Below are positions 43,621-53,271 of a DNA stretch of 64,000 nt, one piece after another (within the stretch, counting starts at the first letter, position 1; each line of letters starts with the position of its first letter). The notes beneath the pieces are model-generated. The model had not been told where the DNA came from. It did no database searches and was given only the letters and a program-made list of their open reading frames with translations. Source of the DNA: an uncultured Prevotellaceae bacterium. Its GTDB lineage: Bacteria; Bacteroidota; Bacteroidia; Bacteroidales; Bacteroidaceae. A program made the position numbers and the translations under genes. The stretch lies in NCBI GenBank assembly GCA_946415365.1, contig CAMKSE010000009.1, positions 104,513 to 168,512 on the forward strand, given 5' to 3'.

Positions 43621-44218
43621 TTCCTTCCATCAGTGCTGCCGTACGAACACGGGAGAGCGTCTCGGGCGTCATCTGCAGATAACTGGCAATATATACCAAC
43701 GGGGCACGGAGAACCAACTGAGGCTGGTTCTTCACCAACTTCTGATAACGGTCCTGGGCACTCTCGAAACGGAGCATATCAGCATGATGCTGAGACAAGA
43801 TTAGTGACTCCTCCAAAATCTTTCGATAAAGAATCTGGATATTCACACTCTTCATGGCTACTGCCTCAAGATCAGCCTTCGGCATAGCAATAAGCACCGT
43901 GGGTTCGATGGCCTTAATCTGAAGATAGGTAGGCACCTCATGGAACAGACTCTCGATACACATCACAATGCTATTCTCGGTTGCCATGTATTCGGTCAAT
44001 TCTTTCTCGTTCTTATAATAGAACTGACGTACGAGGCCTTTAACCACCCAATAGATATTGGTACACGTCTCTCCTTCTTTCAGGACCATCTCGTTCTTGG
44101 CGAACTTCATCGGCACAAGGATGCTCTCCAACAGATCCAACTCTTCATGGGTCATTGTGCTGTAACGTCTGGCTAACTCACGAGCCACGTCTCTGGTTGT
44201 AATAGCAATGTTAGGCAT
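43616..44218 (-). CDS. Crp/Fnr-family transcriptional regulator
   Basis: 200 residues. A cyclic-nucleotide-binding-type beta-barrel covers residues ~20-120 (LVPMKFAKNEMVLKEGE, IYWVVKGLVRQFYYKNEKEL). The C-terminal helix-turn-helix is RAPLVYIASYLQMTPETLSRVR, where the TPETLSR segment is the recognition helix. The cAMP-binding GE..R signature is not clearly kept, so the ligand is unknown. Such regulators are frequent in Bacteroidota. No target can be named, and the gene is between lepA and a convergent ABC gene. Confidence 0.88.
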   Translation of the reverse strand: MPNIAITTRDVARELARRYSTMTHEELDLLESILVPMKFAKNEMVLKEGETCTNIYWVVKGLVRQFYYKNEKELTEYMATENSIVMCIESLFHEVPTYLQIKAIEPTVLIAMPKADLEAVAMKSVNIQILYRKILEESLILSQHHADMLRFESAQDRYQKLVKNQPQLVLRAPLVYIASYLQMTPETLSRVRTAALMEGK

Positions 44219-44259
44219 ATTAGTTATTCAAATTACAGATTTACTATTTACGTTTCTTA

Positions 44260-46041
44260 TCAATCAAGTTTCAACACAGCCAGAAAGGCCTTCTGAGGCA
44301 CTTCCACGTTGCCAATTTGCTTCATACGTTTCTTACCACGCTTCTGTTTCTCCAACAGTTTGCGCTTACGACTGACATCACCGCCATAACACTTGGCAGT
44401 AACATCCTTTCGTACCTGTTTTACTGTCTCACGGGCAATAATCTTAGCACCGATAGCAGCTTGAATGGCAATATCGAACTGTTGACGAGGAATCAGTTCT
44501 TTCAGCTTCTCACACATCCTGCGACCAAAGGTAACGGCATTATCCTGATGTGTCAGAGTAGAAAGGGCATCAACAGGTTCACCGTTGAGCAGGATATCAA
44601 GTTTTGCCAGTTTCGATGGACGAAAGCCTGCGACGTGATAGTCGAACGATGCATAGCCTTTAGAGATGCTCTTCAGCTTGTCATAGAAGTCAATCACAAT
44701 CTCGCCAAGGGGCAGCATGAAGTGTAACTCAATACGGTTACCCGAGACATACTGCTGGTCGATAAGCTCTCCCCGTTTGTCAAGGCAAAGGGTCATAATC
44801 GGACCGATATAGTCGGCGGCTGTGATGATGGATGCCCGGATATAGGGTTCCTCGATGTGCTCAATCATCGTCTGGTCGGGCAGTCCAGAGGGATTATGCA
44901 CTTCCTTGATCTCACCCTGTTTGGTATAACACATATAAGATACGTTCGGCACAGTGGTAATGACATCCATATCAAACTCACGATCAAGACGCTCCTGCAC
45001 GATCTCCATATGAAGCAGACCGAGGAATCCGCAACGGAAACCGAAACCCAGGGCTACGGAACTCTCCGGAGTAAACGTCAGCGAGGCATCGTTCAATTGC
45101 AACTTCTCCAACGAGGCCCGCAGATTCTCATAGTCTGTGGGATCAATGGGATAGACGCCGGCAAATACCATCGCCTTCACTTCCTGGAAACCCTCAATAG
45201 CTGCACTGCAGGAATTAGCGACATGGGTAATCGTATCACCCACCTTCACCTCCTTAGAGTTCTTGATGCCGCTGATAATATAGCCTACGTCACCAGTACG
45301 CAGTTCCTTACGGGGAATCATGTCCATCTTCAGCACACCAATCTCGTCGGCATCATACTCCATGCCTGTATTGAAGAACTTCACATGGTCGCCTGTACGG
45401 ATTACACCATTCACGATCTTGAAATAAGCGATGATGCCACGGAAGGAATTGAACACAGAATCGAAGATCAATGCCTGTAGCGGGGCCTTCTCATCTCCCT
45501 CTGGATGGGGGATGCGCTCCACAACCGCATTTAAGATATCTTCTACACCCTCACCTGTCTTTCCTGAAGCACGGATAATATCACTACGGTCGCAGCCAAT
45601 CAGGTCGATAATCTCGTCCTCCACCTCATCCGGCATAGCCGAAGGCATATCAATCTTATTAATAACAGGGATAATCTCCAAGTTATGGTCGATGGCCATA
45701 TAAAGATTGGATATGGTCTGCGCCTGTACTCCCTGTGTAGCATCAACCACTAACAAGGCGCCTTCGCAGGCAGCTATCGAACGAGACACTTCGTATGAGA
45801 AGTCCACATGTCCAGGCGTATCAATCAGATTCAGGATATATTTCTCACCTTTATATTCATACTCCATCTGGATAGCATGGCTCTTGATGGTGATGCCGCG
45901 CTCACGCTCCAGGTCCATATCATCAAGCATCTGTCCCTCAGTAACCTGAATGGTCTTGGTGAACTCCAACAATCGGTCTGCCAAGGTAGATTTACCGTGG
46001 TCTATATGTGCGATGATACAGAAGTTTCTTATATGGTCCAT
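44260..46041 (-). CDS. lepA: Elongation factor 4 (LepA)
   Basis: 593 residues, the usual length. G domain: [16 protein letters not shown] (P-loop), [16 protein letters not shown] (switch region), [17 protein letters not shown] and [10 protein letters not shown]. Later LepA-specific parts include [20 protein letters not shown] and the C-terminal [20 protein letters not shown]. It is a ribosome-binding GTPase acting in translation under stress and in 30S biogenesis. It has its own promoter, divergent from the small lipoprotein gene. Confidence 0.98.
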   Translation of the reverse strand: MDHIRNFCIIAHIDHGKSTLADRLLEFTKTIQVTEGQMLDDMDLERERGITIKSHAIQMEYEYKGEKYILNLIDTPGHVDFSYEVSRSIAACEGALLVVDATQGVQAQTISNLYMAIDHNLEIIPVINKIDMPSAMPDEVEDEIIDLIGCDRSDIIRASGKTGEGVEDILNAVVERIPHPEGDEKAPLQALIFDSVFNSFRGIIAYFKIVNGVIRTGDHVKFFNTGMEYDADEIGVLKMDMIPRKELRTGDVGYIISGIKNSKEVKVGDTITHVANSCSAAIEGFQEVKAMVFAGVYPIDPTDYENLRASLEKLQLNDASLTFTPESSVALGFGFRCGFLGLLHMEIVQERLDREFDMDVITTVPNVSYMCYTKQGEIKEVHNPSGLPDQTMIEHIEEPYIRASIITAADYIGPIMTLCLDKRGELIDQQYVSGNRIELHFMLPLGEIVIDFYDKLKSISKGYASFDYHVAGFRPSKLAKLDILLNGEPVDALSTLTHQDNAVTFGRRMCEKLKELIPRQQFDIAIQAAIGAKIIARETVKQVRKDVTAKCYGGDVSRKRKLLEKQKRGKKRMKQIGNVEVPQKAFLAVLKLD

Positions 46042-46065
46042 TGGTTAAACGCCATCTTTAAAATG

Positions 46066-46073
46066 CAAAGTTA
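46066..46073 (-). promoter_or_regulatory. -7 box of lepA
   Basis: Minus-strand TAACTTTG, about 25 bases before the ATG at 46041. No strong -33 box. Confidence 0.58.
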
Positions 46074-46115
46074 CAAAAAAAATCAACGAGAAACGGATAT
46101 TTTTGCTTTTTTTTG

Positions 46116-46123
46116 TATCTTTG
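46116..46123 (+). promoter_or_regulatory. -7 box of the small lipoprotein gene
   Basis: TATCTTTG with the ATG at 46145. It is divergent from the lepA box about 45 bases away. Confidence 0.58.
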
Positions 46124-46144
46124 CACAAAAAAATAGCATTCATT

Positions 46145-46531
46145 ATGAAAAAGTATTGGATAATCGCTGCTCTCACACTACTATTTACTGCTTGTCAGGA
46201 GTCGTTGGAAGACCGCTGTGCAAGAGAGGCACATGAGTACACGAGAAAGAATTGTCCTGCGAAAATGGACAATAACACCATCCTCGACAGCATGACCTTT
46301 GAGCGCAGTTCACATACCCTGCACTATTACTACAAACTGACGGGCTTTGCCGACCATGACAGTATTGCAAATAGTATTGATGCCGTGAACGTTCTGAAGA
46401 AAGAACTGAAGAACACAACAGGACTAAAATTGTATAAAGACAATCACTACCGCTTCGCCTATACTTTCCGATCGGAGAAAGACCCTGACAAAATACTGAT
46501 CGACGTTGTCTTTACTGACAAAGACTACTAA
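46145..46531 (+). CDS. Small lipoprotein of unknown function
   Basis: 128 residues from the ATG at 46145. MKKYWIIAALTLLFTAC is a lipoprotein signal peptide with Cys at residue 17. The mature part (RCAREAHEYTRKNCPAKM, LDSMTFERSSHTLHYYYKL, RFAYTFRSEKDPDKILIDV) has the look of a small alpha/beta domain with a beta-sheet of alternating polar residues; I do not recognise the family. It is a single-gene unit between divergent lepA and convergent yebC, closed by a palindromic terminator. Confidence 0.8.
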   Translation: MKKYWIIAALTLLFTACQESLEDRCAREAHEYTRKNCPAKMDNNTILDSMTFERSSHTLHYYYKLTGFADHDSIANSIDAVNVLKKELKNTTGLKLYKDNHYRFAYTFRSEKDPDKILIDVVFTDKDY

Positions 46532-46532
46532 A

Positions 46533-46554
46533 AAATCCCCGCTAGCGGGGATTT
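46533..46554. terminator. Bidirectional palindromic terminator
   Basis: A perfect 22-base palindrome (AAATCCCCGC and its complement with almost no loop) lies between the convergent lipoprotein and yebC genes, followed by T/A-rich sequence on both sides. Confidence 0.8.
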
Positions 46555-46557
46555 GAT

Positions 46558-47283
46558 TTATTCGGGCTTCATGTTCGTATACACCGTCTGGACATCATCG
46601 AAATCCTCCAGTCTCTCCACCATCTTATCGATGGTTTCACGCTGTTCCGGCGTTACATCCTTCATATCATTGGGAATGCGGGTGAACTCTGCACCTGTCA
46701 CCTCGAAACCATTCTCCTCCAAGTGTTTCTGGATTGCGCCAAATGAAGAAGGATCGCCATAGATGGTGATGCTGTTCTCCTCCTCGTCCTCATCAAACTC
46801 ATCCTCTACTCCATAGTCAATCAGGTCGAGGATCATTTCGTCCATATCCAGGTCATCCTTTTTCTTAAAGGTGAACACAGCCTTGTGATCGAACAGGAAC
46901 GATAGTGATCCCTGTGTGCCTAAATTACCATTGAACTTGTTGAACACGGAACGCACGTCACCCACGGTTCGGGTAGTGTTATCGGTCAGAGTCTCCACAA
47001 AGATGGCGATGCCGTGAGGGCCATATCCCTCGTATGTCACTTCCTTGTAGTCGCTCTGGTCCTTACCCATAGCATTCTTAATGGCACGCTCGATGTTGTC
47101 CTTCGGCATGTTCTCGCGTTTTGCGTTGGCAATGATAGCACGCAATGCGGGATTGTTCTCCGGCTCGGGACCGCCTGCCTTCACGGCAATGGCAATCTGC
47201 TTACCGATCTTTGTAAATGTCTTGGCCATATGGCCCCATCTCTTCAGCTTTGTAGCTTTGCGATATTCAAATGCTCTTCCCAT
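46558..47283 (-). CDS. YebC/PmpR-family protein
   Basis: 241 residues, full length for the family. MGRAFEYRKATKLKRWGHMA is close to the start seen in Bacteroidota YebC, followed by FTKIGKQIAIAVKAGGPEPE, AKRENMPKDNIERAIK and YEGYGPHGIAIFVETLTDN. The acidic segment DEFDEDEEENS is normal. Family members were described as DNA-binding regulators, and some act on translation at ribosome pauses, so the role here is not certain. It is downstream of pheT on the same strand, separated by an octamer repeat. Confidence 0.95.
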   Translation of the reverse strand: MGRAFEYRKATKLKRWGHMAKTFTKIGKQIAIAVKAGGPEPENNPALRAIIANAKRENMPKDNIERAIKNAMGKDQSDYKEVTYEGYGPHGIAIFVETLTDNTTRTVGDVRSVFNKFNGNLGTQGSLSFLFDHKAVFTFKKKDDLDMDEMILDLIDYGVEDEFDEDEEENSITIYGDPSSFGAIQKHLEENGFEVTGAEFTRIPNDMKDVTPEQRETIDKMVERLEDFDDVQTVYTNMKPE

Positions 47284-47288
47284 AAATA

Positions 47289-47336
47289 TTATTTCGTTAT
47301 TACGTTATGACGTTATTTCGATATGACGTTATAAAA
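47289..47336. repeat. Octamer tandem repeat between pheT and yebC
   Basis: Five 8-base units in a row from 47289 (TTATTTCG, TTATTACG, TTATGACG, TTATTTCG, ATATGACG) plus a partial TTAT. It fills most of the gap between the two genes. No ORF. Confidence 0.75.
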
Positions 47337-47339
47337 TCT

Positions 47340-49787
47340 TTATCTCAATTCTGCGTTCAACTGTTTCTTGATGTTGGCTATCAGCTTCTGCATGATGGCA
47401 TCGATCTGCTTATCACCCATCGTCTTCTCTTCATCCTGAAGAATAAAGTTCACGGCATAGGACTTCTTGCCGGCAGGCAGCTTGTCGCCCTCATAGACAT
47501 CGAACAGCTCCACCTTCTTCAGGAGTTTCTTCTCCGTCTGACGGGCTATCTGTTCAATCTGTGCAAAGTCTACGCTATTATCTACCAATAATGCGAGGTC
47601 ACGACTCACGGCCGGGAACTTGGGCACTTCTGTATAGAGCACCTCGTTCTTCTTGATAACCTTCATCAACGCAGTCCAATTCAGTTCGGCAAAATACACG
47701 GGATTGTCGAGACCAAACTGTTTCAAGAGTTTCTTGGTGATGATACCCATCTCGATAAGCAGCTTACCACCACGATTCTCGATGCTGAGACCAGCCGAGA
47801 AGATGGGGTTCTCTGACTTCTTACGAACGATCACGCCCGGCTTCACACCAATACGACGCAGGATGTTCTCCACATAGGCACTCAGCTCATAGAATGTAGA
47901 ATCCTCATTGACATGTGCCCAAGACCCCTCTACTCGCTTACCCGTCAACCAGAGGGCTGCATGATACTGTTCCTTATAGGCCTGCATCGGATCATTGTCA
48001 TTCTGTTTCTCAGGATCGAAAGTGTATACATTTCCGAACTCAAAGAAACGCAGGTTCTGACGCTTACGATTCACATTGTGCTGGATGCTCTCTAAACCAC
48101 CAAATAATAATGTCTGGCGCATCACATTCAAATCGGTTGAAAGCGGATTCATGATACGGACCAATGTGTCGTTCTCACCATAATAGGCGGCCTTTGTCAA
48201 CGAGTTGTTCAGGATTTCATTGAAGCCCTCGCCAACCAACTGTTCACTCACGAGGTTGGCCAGTTTATGCTTCTGATCCTCGTCGCCCTTAATCACAAGC
48301 GAACCTTTCAACTGGGTAGGAATCTCCACATTATTATATCCGTAGATACGCAGGATATCCTCCACCACATCGCAAGGACGCTGCACATCCACACGATAGG
48401 CAGGAATCTCTAGTATCAAAGACTCGGAGGTCTCGTTAAGGACTTTCATCTCCAAACTCTCGCAGATAGACTTAATCGTCTCAATGGGTATTTCCTTACC
48501 AACAAGGTTGTGAACATACTCATAATTGAGTTCTACCACAGCATTCTTCATGGGTTCCGGATAGACATCGCAGACCTCCATCGACACCTTACCGCCAGCC
48601 AGTTCCTGACACAGGATAGCTGCCTGCTTCAAGGCATAGATTGTTCCATTGGGGTCGACACCACGTTCAAAGCGGAACGAGGCATCTGTACTCAATCCAT
48701 GACGACGGGCACTCTTACGGATCCATGTGGGATGGAAGTATGCACTCTCGAGCACGACATTCTTAGTTGTCTCGTAGGTTCCACTACCCTTGCCACCAAA
48801 TACGCCGGCGATACACATCGGATCCTCGGCATTACAGATGGCAAGGTCACGGTCAGAAAGATTGTGCACTTCGCCATCGAGTGTTTGGAATGGAGTTCCC
48901 TCAGGCATCGTCTTCACCACAATCTTGTGACCTTTCACCATATCTGCATCGAATGTGTGCAAAGGCTGGCCATAGGCCATCATGATATAGTTAGTGATAT
49001 CTACTATATTATTGATTGGACGCAGACCGACGGTTGTCAACTTGTTCTTCAACCAGTCGGGCGACTCCTTCACCTCACAGTCGGTGACGCTCACACAGGC
49101 ATAACGTTTGCAGGCTTCCTGATTCTCAATGACCACCTCGATAGGCAGGTCGTGATTTACAACCTTAAACTTTGAGCAATCAGGACGATGCATCTTTGTC
49201 TCATAACCATTGCTCTTCAGCCAGGCGTATAAGTCACGGGCCACCCCCCAGTGAGAGAGGCCATCAGCACGATTGGCGGTGATATCCACCTCAATAAGCC
49301 AGTCGCTCTCAAGATGATAATATTCTGCCGCAGGTGTACCTACTACAGCATCCTCTGGGAGCACAATGATACCTGCATGACTTGTGCCAATACCGATCTC
49401 ATCCTCTGCACAGATCATTCCGTTGGATTCCACGCCACGCAGTTTCGACTTCTTGATGACGAACTCCTTGTCACCATCATAGAGTACACAACCGAGGTCA
49501 GCAACAATCACCTTCTGGCCAGCCGCTACATTTGGAGCACCGCAAACAATCTGTGAAGGCTCACCTTTACCCAAGTTAACAGTTGTCACATGTAGGTGGT
49601 CGCTATTCGGATGGGGTTCACATGTGAGCACCTTACCCACATAGAGTCCCTTCAGACCACCCTTGATACTCTGTACCTCTTCCAATGCGTCGACCTCGAG
49701 ACCTGTTGATGTGAGCGCATCAGCCACCTGCTGCGCCGTCAGGTCAAAATCAACGTATTCCTTCAACCATTTGTAGGAAATATTCAT
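47340..49787 (-). CDS. pheT: Phenylalanyl-tRNA synthetase beta subunit
   Basis: 815 residues, the usual bacterial length. The N-terminus NISYKWLKEYVDFDLT is followed by a tRNA-binding domain (VGKVLTCEPHPNSDHLHV), B3/B4 editing domain, B5 domain (NYEYVHNLVGKEIPIETIK), the catalytic-like core (RFERGVDPNG, ESIQHNVNRKRQNLRFFEFG) and a C-terminal anticodon-binding FDX-ACB domain (FPAVSRDLALLVDNSVDF). It forms a tetramer with PheS, which is not in the window. It has its own promoter. Confidence 0.98.
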   Translation of the reverse strand: MNISYKWLKEYVDFDLTAQQVADALTSTGLEVDALEEVQSIKGGLKGLYVGKVLTCEPHPNSDHLHVTTVNLGKGEPSQIVCGAPNVAAGQKVIVADLGCVLYDGDKEFVIKKSKLRGVESNGMICAEDEIGIGTSHAGIIVLPEDAVVGTPAAEYYHLESDWLIEVDITANRADGLSHWGVARDLYAWLKSNGYETKMHRPDCSKFKVVNHDLPIEVVIENQEACKRYACVSVTDCEVKESPDWLKNKLTTVGLRPINNIVDITNYIMMAYGQPLHTFDADMVKGHKIVVKTMPEGTPFQTLDGEVHNLSDRDLAICNAEDPMCIAGVFGGKGSGTYETTKNVVLESAYFHPTWIRKSARRHGLSTDASFRFERGVDPNGTIYALKQAAILCQELAGGKVSMEVCDVYPEPMKNAVVELNYEYVHNLVGKEIPIETIKSICESLEMKVLNETSESLILEIPAYRVDVQRPCDVVEDILRIYGYNNVEIPTQLKGSLVIKGDEDQKHKLANLVSEQLVGEGFNEILNNSLTKAAYYGENDTLVRIMNPLSTDLNVMRQTLLFGGLESIQHNVNRKRQNLRFFEFGNVYTFDPEKQNDNDPMQAYKEQYHAALWLTGKRVEGSWAHVNEDSTFYELSAYVENILRRIGVKPGVIVRKKSENPIFSAGLSIENRGGKLLIEMGIITKKLLKQFGLDNPVYFAELNWTALMKVIKKNEVLYTEVPKFPAVSRDLALLVDNSVDFAQIEQIARQTEKKLLKKVELFDVYEGDKLPAGKKSYAVNFILQDEEKTMGDKQIDAIMQKLIANIKKQLNAELR

Positions 49788-49832
49788 TATACCGATTCTT
49801 TAGTAATTACTAACTTGTGAAATTTCAGCGTG

Positions 49833-49864
49833 CAAAGGTACTAAAAAATCGGTATATACACAAA
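49833..49864 (-). promoter_or_regulatory. Promoter of pheT
   Basis: Minus-strand TACCTTTG (49833-49840) and TTTG (49861-49864), 20 bases apart. Start codon at 49787. Confidence 0.7.
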
Positions 49865-49879
49865 TTTTTCCCAAGAAAA

Positions 49880-50500
49880 CTACTCAAGGCAGTTCATTAA
49901 GAAATCAACCGCACCATTAATACCGAATTTACGCACATCTATCGAGATGTCATAGTTGCGGGCATCAGTCCAGTCCTTTCCTGTGAATGTCTTCGTATAA
50001 AGTTCACGACTGTAGTCGTTGTCTACGACCATAGCGGCCGCATCTCTCATATCCAGACCATACTTTTCCGCAATCCTGCGCTTACGGCAGTCTTCACTCG
50101 AGTGAATGAAAATCTTCAAGGAATTGGGATGATCGGCAAAGATATGGAAACCGCAACGACCTACGATGATACACGACTCCTTGGAAGCAATCTTACGGAT
50201 TGCCTCTGCCTGAGCATCAAAAAGTTCATGTGAAGTCTGATCATGCTCTGCACCATCATACTCGGCCTTACTCATGTAGGTCTGATAGAAGTTCGTAAAG
50301 TCATCACGCCAAAGAGGATTCCTGGTCTCTATCTTCTCCATGGCCTCCTCTACCACACGGTTACGCTTTGCCACCTCATTCAAAATCTGCTTATCTAGCA
50401 GTTTCACTTGAAGCCGACGAGCCAACTCTGCGCCAATCTCATGACCACCTGTACCGAACTGGCGGCTAATCGTAATAACGAATTGTTCCTCCCTGTTCAT
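49880..50500 (-). CDS. Cytidylate-kinase-like family protein
   Basis: 206 residues. The P-loop region reads FVITISRQFGTGGHEIGAELARRL (in part ISRQFGTGGHEIG), a variant seen in the cytidylate kinase-like family rather than in classic Cmk. Further motifs are LLDKQILNEVAKRNR, SCIIVGRCGFHIFADHPN and FIHSSEDCRKRRIAEKYG. The cell will probably also carry a true cmk, so this may have another nucleotide or regulatory role. It is a single-gene unit with its own promoter. Confidence 0.87.
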   Translation of the reverse strand: MNREEQFVITISRQFGTGGHEIGAELARRLQVKLLDKQILNEVAKRNRVVEEAMEKIETRNPLWRDDFTNFYQTYMSKAEYDGAEHDQTSHELFDAQAEAIRKIASKESCIIVGRCGFHIFADHPNSLKIFIHSSEDCRKRRIAEKYGLDMRDAAAMVVDNDYSRELYTKTFTGKDWTDARNYDISIDVRKFGINGAVDFLMNCLE

Positions 50501-50538
50501 ATCGTGTCAGTTATTAGTTAAACATTATTCTCTGTCGG

Positions 50539-50570
50539 CAAAGATACGAAAAATAATTGGAATTACCAAA
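50539..50570 (-). promoter_or_regulatory. Promoter of the cytidylate-kinase-like gene
   Basis: Minus-strand TATCTTTG (50539-50546) and TTTG (50567-50570), 20 bases apart; start codon at 50500. Confidence 0.7.
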
Positions 50571-50589
50571 GCTTTATGAGATTTTTTTT

Positions 50590-50692
50590 GTTTATAGTTG
50601 ATAGTTTATTGTTTATAGATGATTACTACTAAAGATTTAACGGCTTGCAAGGTTATCAACTATAAACTATAAACACTAAACTATAAACTCAT
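50590..50692. repeat. Inverted pair of short tandem repeats at the end of the FAD oxidoreductase gene
   Basis: GTTTATAGTTGATAGTTTAT-type units (from 50590) and ATCAACTATAAACTATAAAC-type units (from 50653) are opposed copies, so a long imperfect hairpin can form. The right arm covers the stop codon of the minus-strand gene ending at 50681 and could serve as its terminator. Confidence 0.65.
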
Positions 50693-52228
50693 CATATACT
50701 GTGCAGCAGCTTCTGCACACCGTTCGCCATCAACACCTGCCGACACTATTCCACCGGCATAGCCAGCACCTTCACCGCAAGGGAAAAGCCCCTGGATACG
50801 AACGTGTTGCAACGTATCCCGATTCCTTACAATACGTACTGGCGAGGAAGTTCTGGTCTCTACAGCAATCAGTGTTGCTTCATTTGTAAGGAAACCGTGT
50901 GCGTGACGCCCGAATACCTTAAAACCTTCCTGTAGTCGCTTCGATATAGTCTTCGGCATCCAAAAATGCAATGGACTGGATATCAGTCCCGGAGCATACG
51001 ATGACTTGGGAAGATCATAACTCAGACGGTTGTTGACGAAATCCGACATCCGCTGGGCTGGTGCTGTCTGCCTCATATTGCCCTGATGCCAACACATCTT
51101 TTCAAGTTCTTCTTGAAACCGCATGACTTTCAACACATCATCCCCTGTAACATCCTCCGGCCTCAATTCAACCACCATACCGCTATTGCTCCAAGCCGTA
51201 CCACGATTAGACGGACTCATACCATTCACCACAATCTGTTCCTTGTCCGTAGCTGCAGGTATGACAAAACCGCCAGGACACATACAGAATGAATAGACAC
51301 CCCTACCGTCAATCTGAGTCACAAACGAATATTCAGCAGCGGGCAACCATCTTCCACGTCCATACTTCGAATGGTACTGGATCTGATCAATCAGTTCTGA
51401 GGGATGTTCGAGCCTCACTCCTACTGCGATACCCTTAGCCTCCATCTCAATCGCCGCTTCAGACAAATACCTGTATACATCTCGTGCAGAGTGTCCTGTA
51501 GCCAGGATTACCGGACCATAATATTCCTTATCAGCCACACATCCAATGACCTTATTTCCTTCCAATATCAGCTGTGTCATCTTCGTTTGGAAATGCACCT
51601 CACCACCACTTCTGATAATGGTATTTCGCATGGCCTCGATGACCATTGGCAGTTTATCTGTTCCGATATGAGGATGGGCATCCGCCAATATCGCCGTAGA
51701 AGCACCATGCTGACAGAACACATTCAGGATCTTATCCGTATCACCACGCTTCTTACTACGGGTATACAGTTTCCCGTCAGAATAGGCTCCTGCCCCTCCT
51801 TCACCAAAACAATAGTTGCTCTCTGGATCCACCTTCTGTTTCTTCGTGATGTCAGCCAAGTCTTTCTTGCGCTCATGAACATCTTTCCCTCGTTCAAGAA
51901 CGATGGGGCGTAAGCCCAACTCAATCAATCGAAGTGCAGTGAAAAGTCCTCCCGGTCCAGCACCAACAACAATCACCTGAGATTTCCCCTCTACATTCGG
52001 GTATTCCGTTCTGACAAAATCATCGTCATGAGGTTGCTCGTTTACATACACCCGTACTTTCAGGTTTACGAATATCTGTCTCTGACGAGCATCAATGCTA
52101 CGTTTCAGGATTCGTACGCCACAGATGGTTGTCGCATCAAAGCCATATTCGTCAGCAAGCCAGCCCTTCAGTCTGTCCTCCTGAGCCGCCACCTCCGGCA
52201 ATACCCGTATCTGATACTCATTAGTCAC
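50681..52228 (-). CDS. NAD(P)/FAD-dependent oxidoreductase (COG2509-type dehydrogenase)
   Basis: 515 residues. After an N-terminal ~90-residue domain (RILKRSIDARQRQIFVNLKV), the FAD Rossmann motif is VIVVGAGPGGLFTALRLIELG, followed by RPIVLERGKDVHERKKD. NYCFGEGGAGAYSDGKLYTR and the late FPCGEGAGYAGGIVSAGVDG motif are hallmarks of this family of uncharacterised flavoproteins. A role in redox or cofactor metabolism is likely, but no substrate is known. The last residues and stop lie within a short repeat. It is followed upstream by the acyltransferase operon, from which it is 12 bases away, so co-transcription is likely. Confidence 0.9.
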   Translation of the reverse strand: MTNEYQIRVLPEVAAQEDRLKGWLADEYGFDATTICGVRILKRSIDARQRQIFVNLKVRVYVNEQPHDDDFVRTEYPNVEGKSQVIVVGAGPGGLFTALRLIELGLRPIVLERGKDVHERKKDLADITKKQKVDPESNYCFGEGGAGAYSDGKLYTRSKKRGDTDKILNVFCQHGASTAILADAHPHIGTDKLPMVIEAMRNTIIRSGGEVHFQTKMTQLILEGNKVIGCVADKEYYGPVILATGHSARDVYRYLSEAAIEMEAKGIAVGVRLEHPSELIDQIQYHSKYGRGRWLPAAEYSFVTQIDGRGVYSFCMCPGGFVIPAATDKEQIVVNGMSPSNRGTAWSNSGMVVELRPEDVTGDDVLKVMRFQEELEKMCWHQGNMRQTAPAQRMSDFVNNRLSYDLPKSSYAPGLISSPLHFWMPKTISKRLQEGFKVFGRHAHGFLTNEATLIAVETRTSSPVRIVRNRDTLQHVRIQGLFPCGEGAGYAGGIVSAGVDGERCAEAAAQYMMSL

Positions 52229-52239
52229 TTATTGATAAT

Positions 52240-53271
52240 TTATGATACCGTATTTCTTAAACCTGGAATATAACTGACAATTCTCACTACAATAAATGAA
52301 AGTATGAAAACAATAATTGCAAATACAGGAAGGAAATAATGCGGATCCAATGTCGAAGAGTTGAATGCGAGTTGGTCATTCAGCACTGTCATCATTAACG
52401 GATGAACCAGATAGATACCCAGGCTACAATTAGACACGACGACCATATAGCGCCGAATAGATTGAGGACACCCGTCAGCATGGTTTTTAATAAACAAGAA
52501 GATAGCCACAGCCTCTATCAATGTAAACGGATGCATATCGTCATAGAAAAGATTAAACGGACATCCCATTACATGAGAGAAATAACGAGTGCCTAAGGCG
52601 GAGAGGAAAAAACTCAGGAAACCCAAGATATAGATGGTATACCTCGTGCGTTTTCCGAATGAATAGGAAAAAAGATAATATCCTAAGATAAAGTAAGTGA
52701 CAACGCCAAGAGATTTTAGGCCAAAAGTATCTAAATACTCGTTCAACAGAATCATCCTCTGTGCATTGAAAACGCCGACATGATCCAATAATTGAGAAAC
52801 ACCAAACGTCAAGATGACTGCAACGATGACAAAGTAACGGAAAACATGACGGTTTTCCGCAATACTCTTTAATACAGGAACAAAGATGTATATGCCGATC
52901 ATGGACTTCAGGAACCAAAATGGCGCAGGCCCCTTCAGGACACTGAGAAAGAATATTTTTATATTATCCAGCCCTTCTAAATAAATCATATAAATAGCCG
53001 ACCAAAACAGGAAGGCGTATATGATGCGAAGGATATTTTTCCTATACAGGCGTTTGATATCAAGAGGTTTGTCTGGTGACAGAAACAGAGCACCGGAAAT
53101 CATAAAAAACACCGGTACGCTCCATTGGGCAAAAGAAACAAACACATTCCTCGCCTCCCATTCCGAAGAAGGGAAAGATTCTGGCCAGCCCTGTCCACCT
53201 ATATGTTGCCATACCACAGCAAAGGCGGCGACAGCCCTCATCACATCAAAGGCTAAGATACGTTTATTCAT
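52240..53271 (-). CDS. Acyltransferase family 3 membrane protein
   Basis: 343 residues with about ten membrane helices. RILAFDVMRAVAAFAVVWQHI carries the R and H marks of the family (catalytic His in WQH), followed by VPVFFMISGALFLSPDK with the conserved ...FF..SG motif and LGIYLVHPLMM near the end. These proteins move acyl groups, usually acetyl, onto extracellular glycans. It overlaps the SGNH-like gene by 4 bases and is the last gene of the FkbH/ACP/MBOAT operon, so it may complete or alter the same glycan. Confidence 0.88.
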   Translation of the reverse strand: MNKRILAFDVMRAVAAFAVVWQHIGGQGWPESFPSSEWEARNVFVSFAQWSVPVFFMISGALFLSPDKPLDIKRLYRKNILRIIYAFLFWSAIYMIYLEGLDNIKIFFLSVLKGPAPFWFLKSMIGIYIFVPVLKSIAENRHVFRYFVIVAVILTFGVSQLLDHVGVFNAQRMILLNEYLDTFGLKSLGVVTYFILGYYLFSYSFGKRTRYTIYILGFLSFFLSALGTRYFSHVMGCPFNLFYDDMHPFTLIEAVAIFLFIKNHADGCPQSIRRYMVVVSNCSLGIYLVHPLMMTVLNDQLAFNSSTLDPHYFLPVFAIIVFILSFIVVRIVSYIPGLRNTVS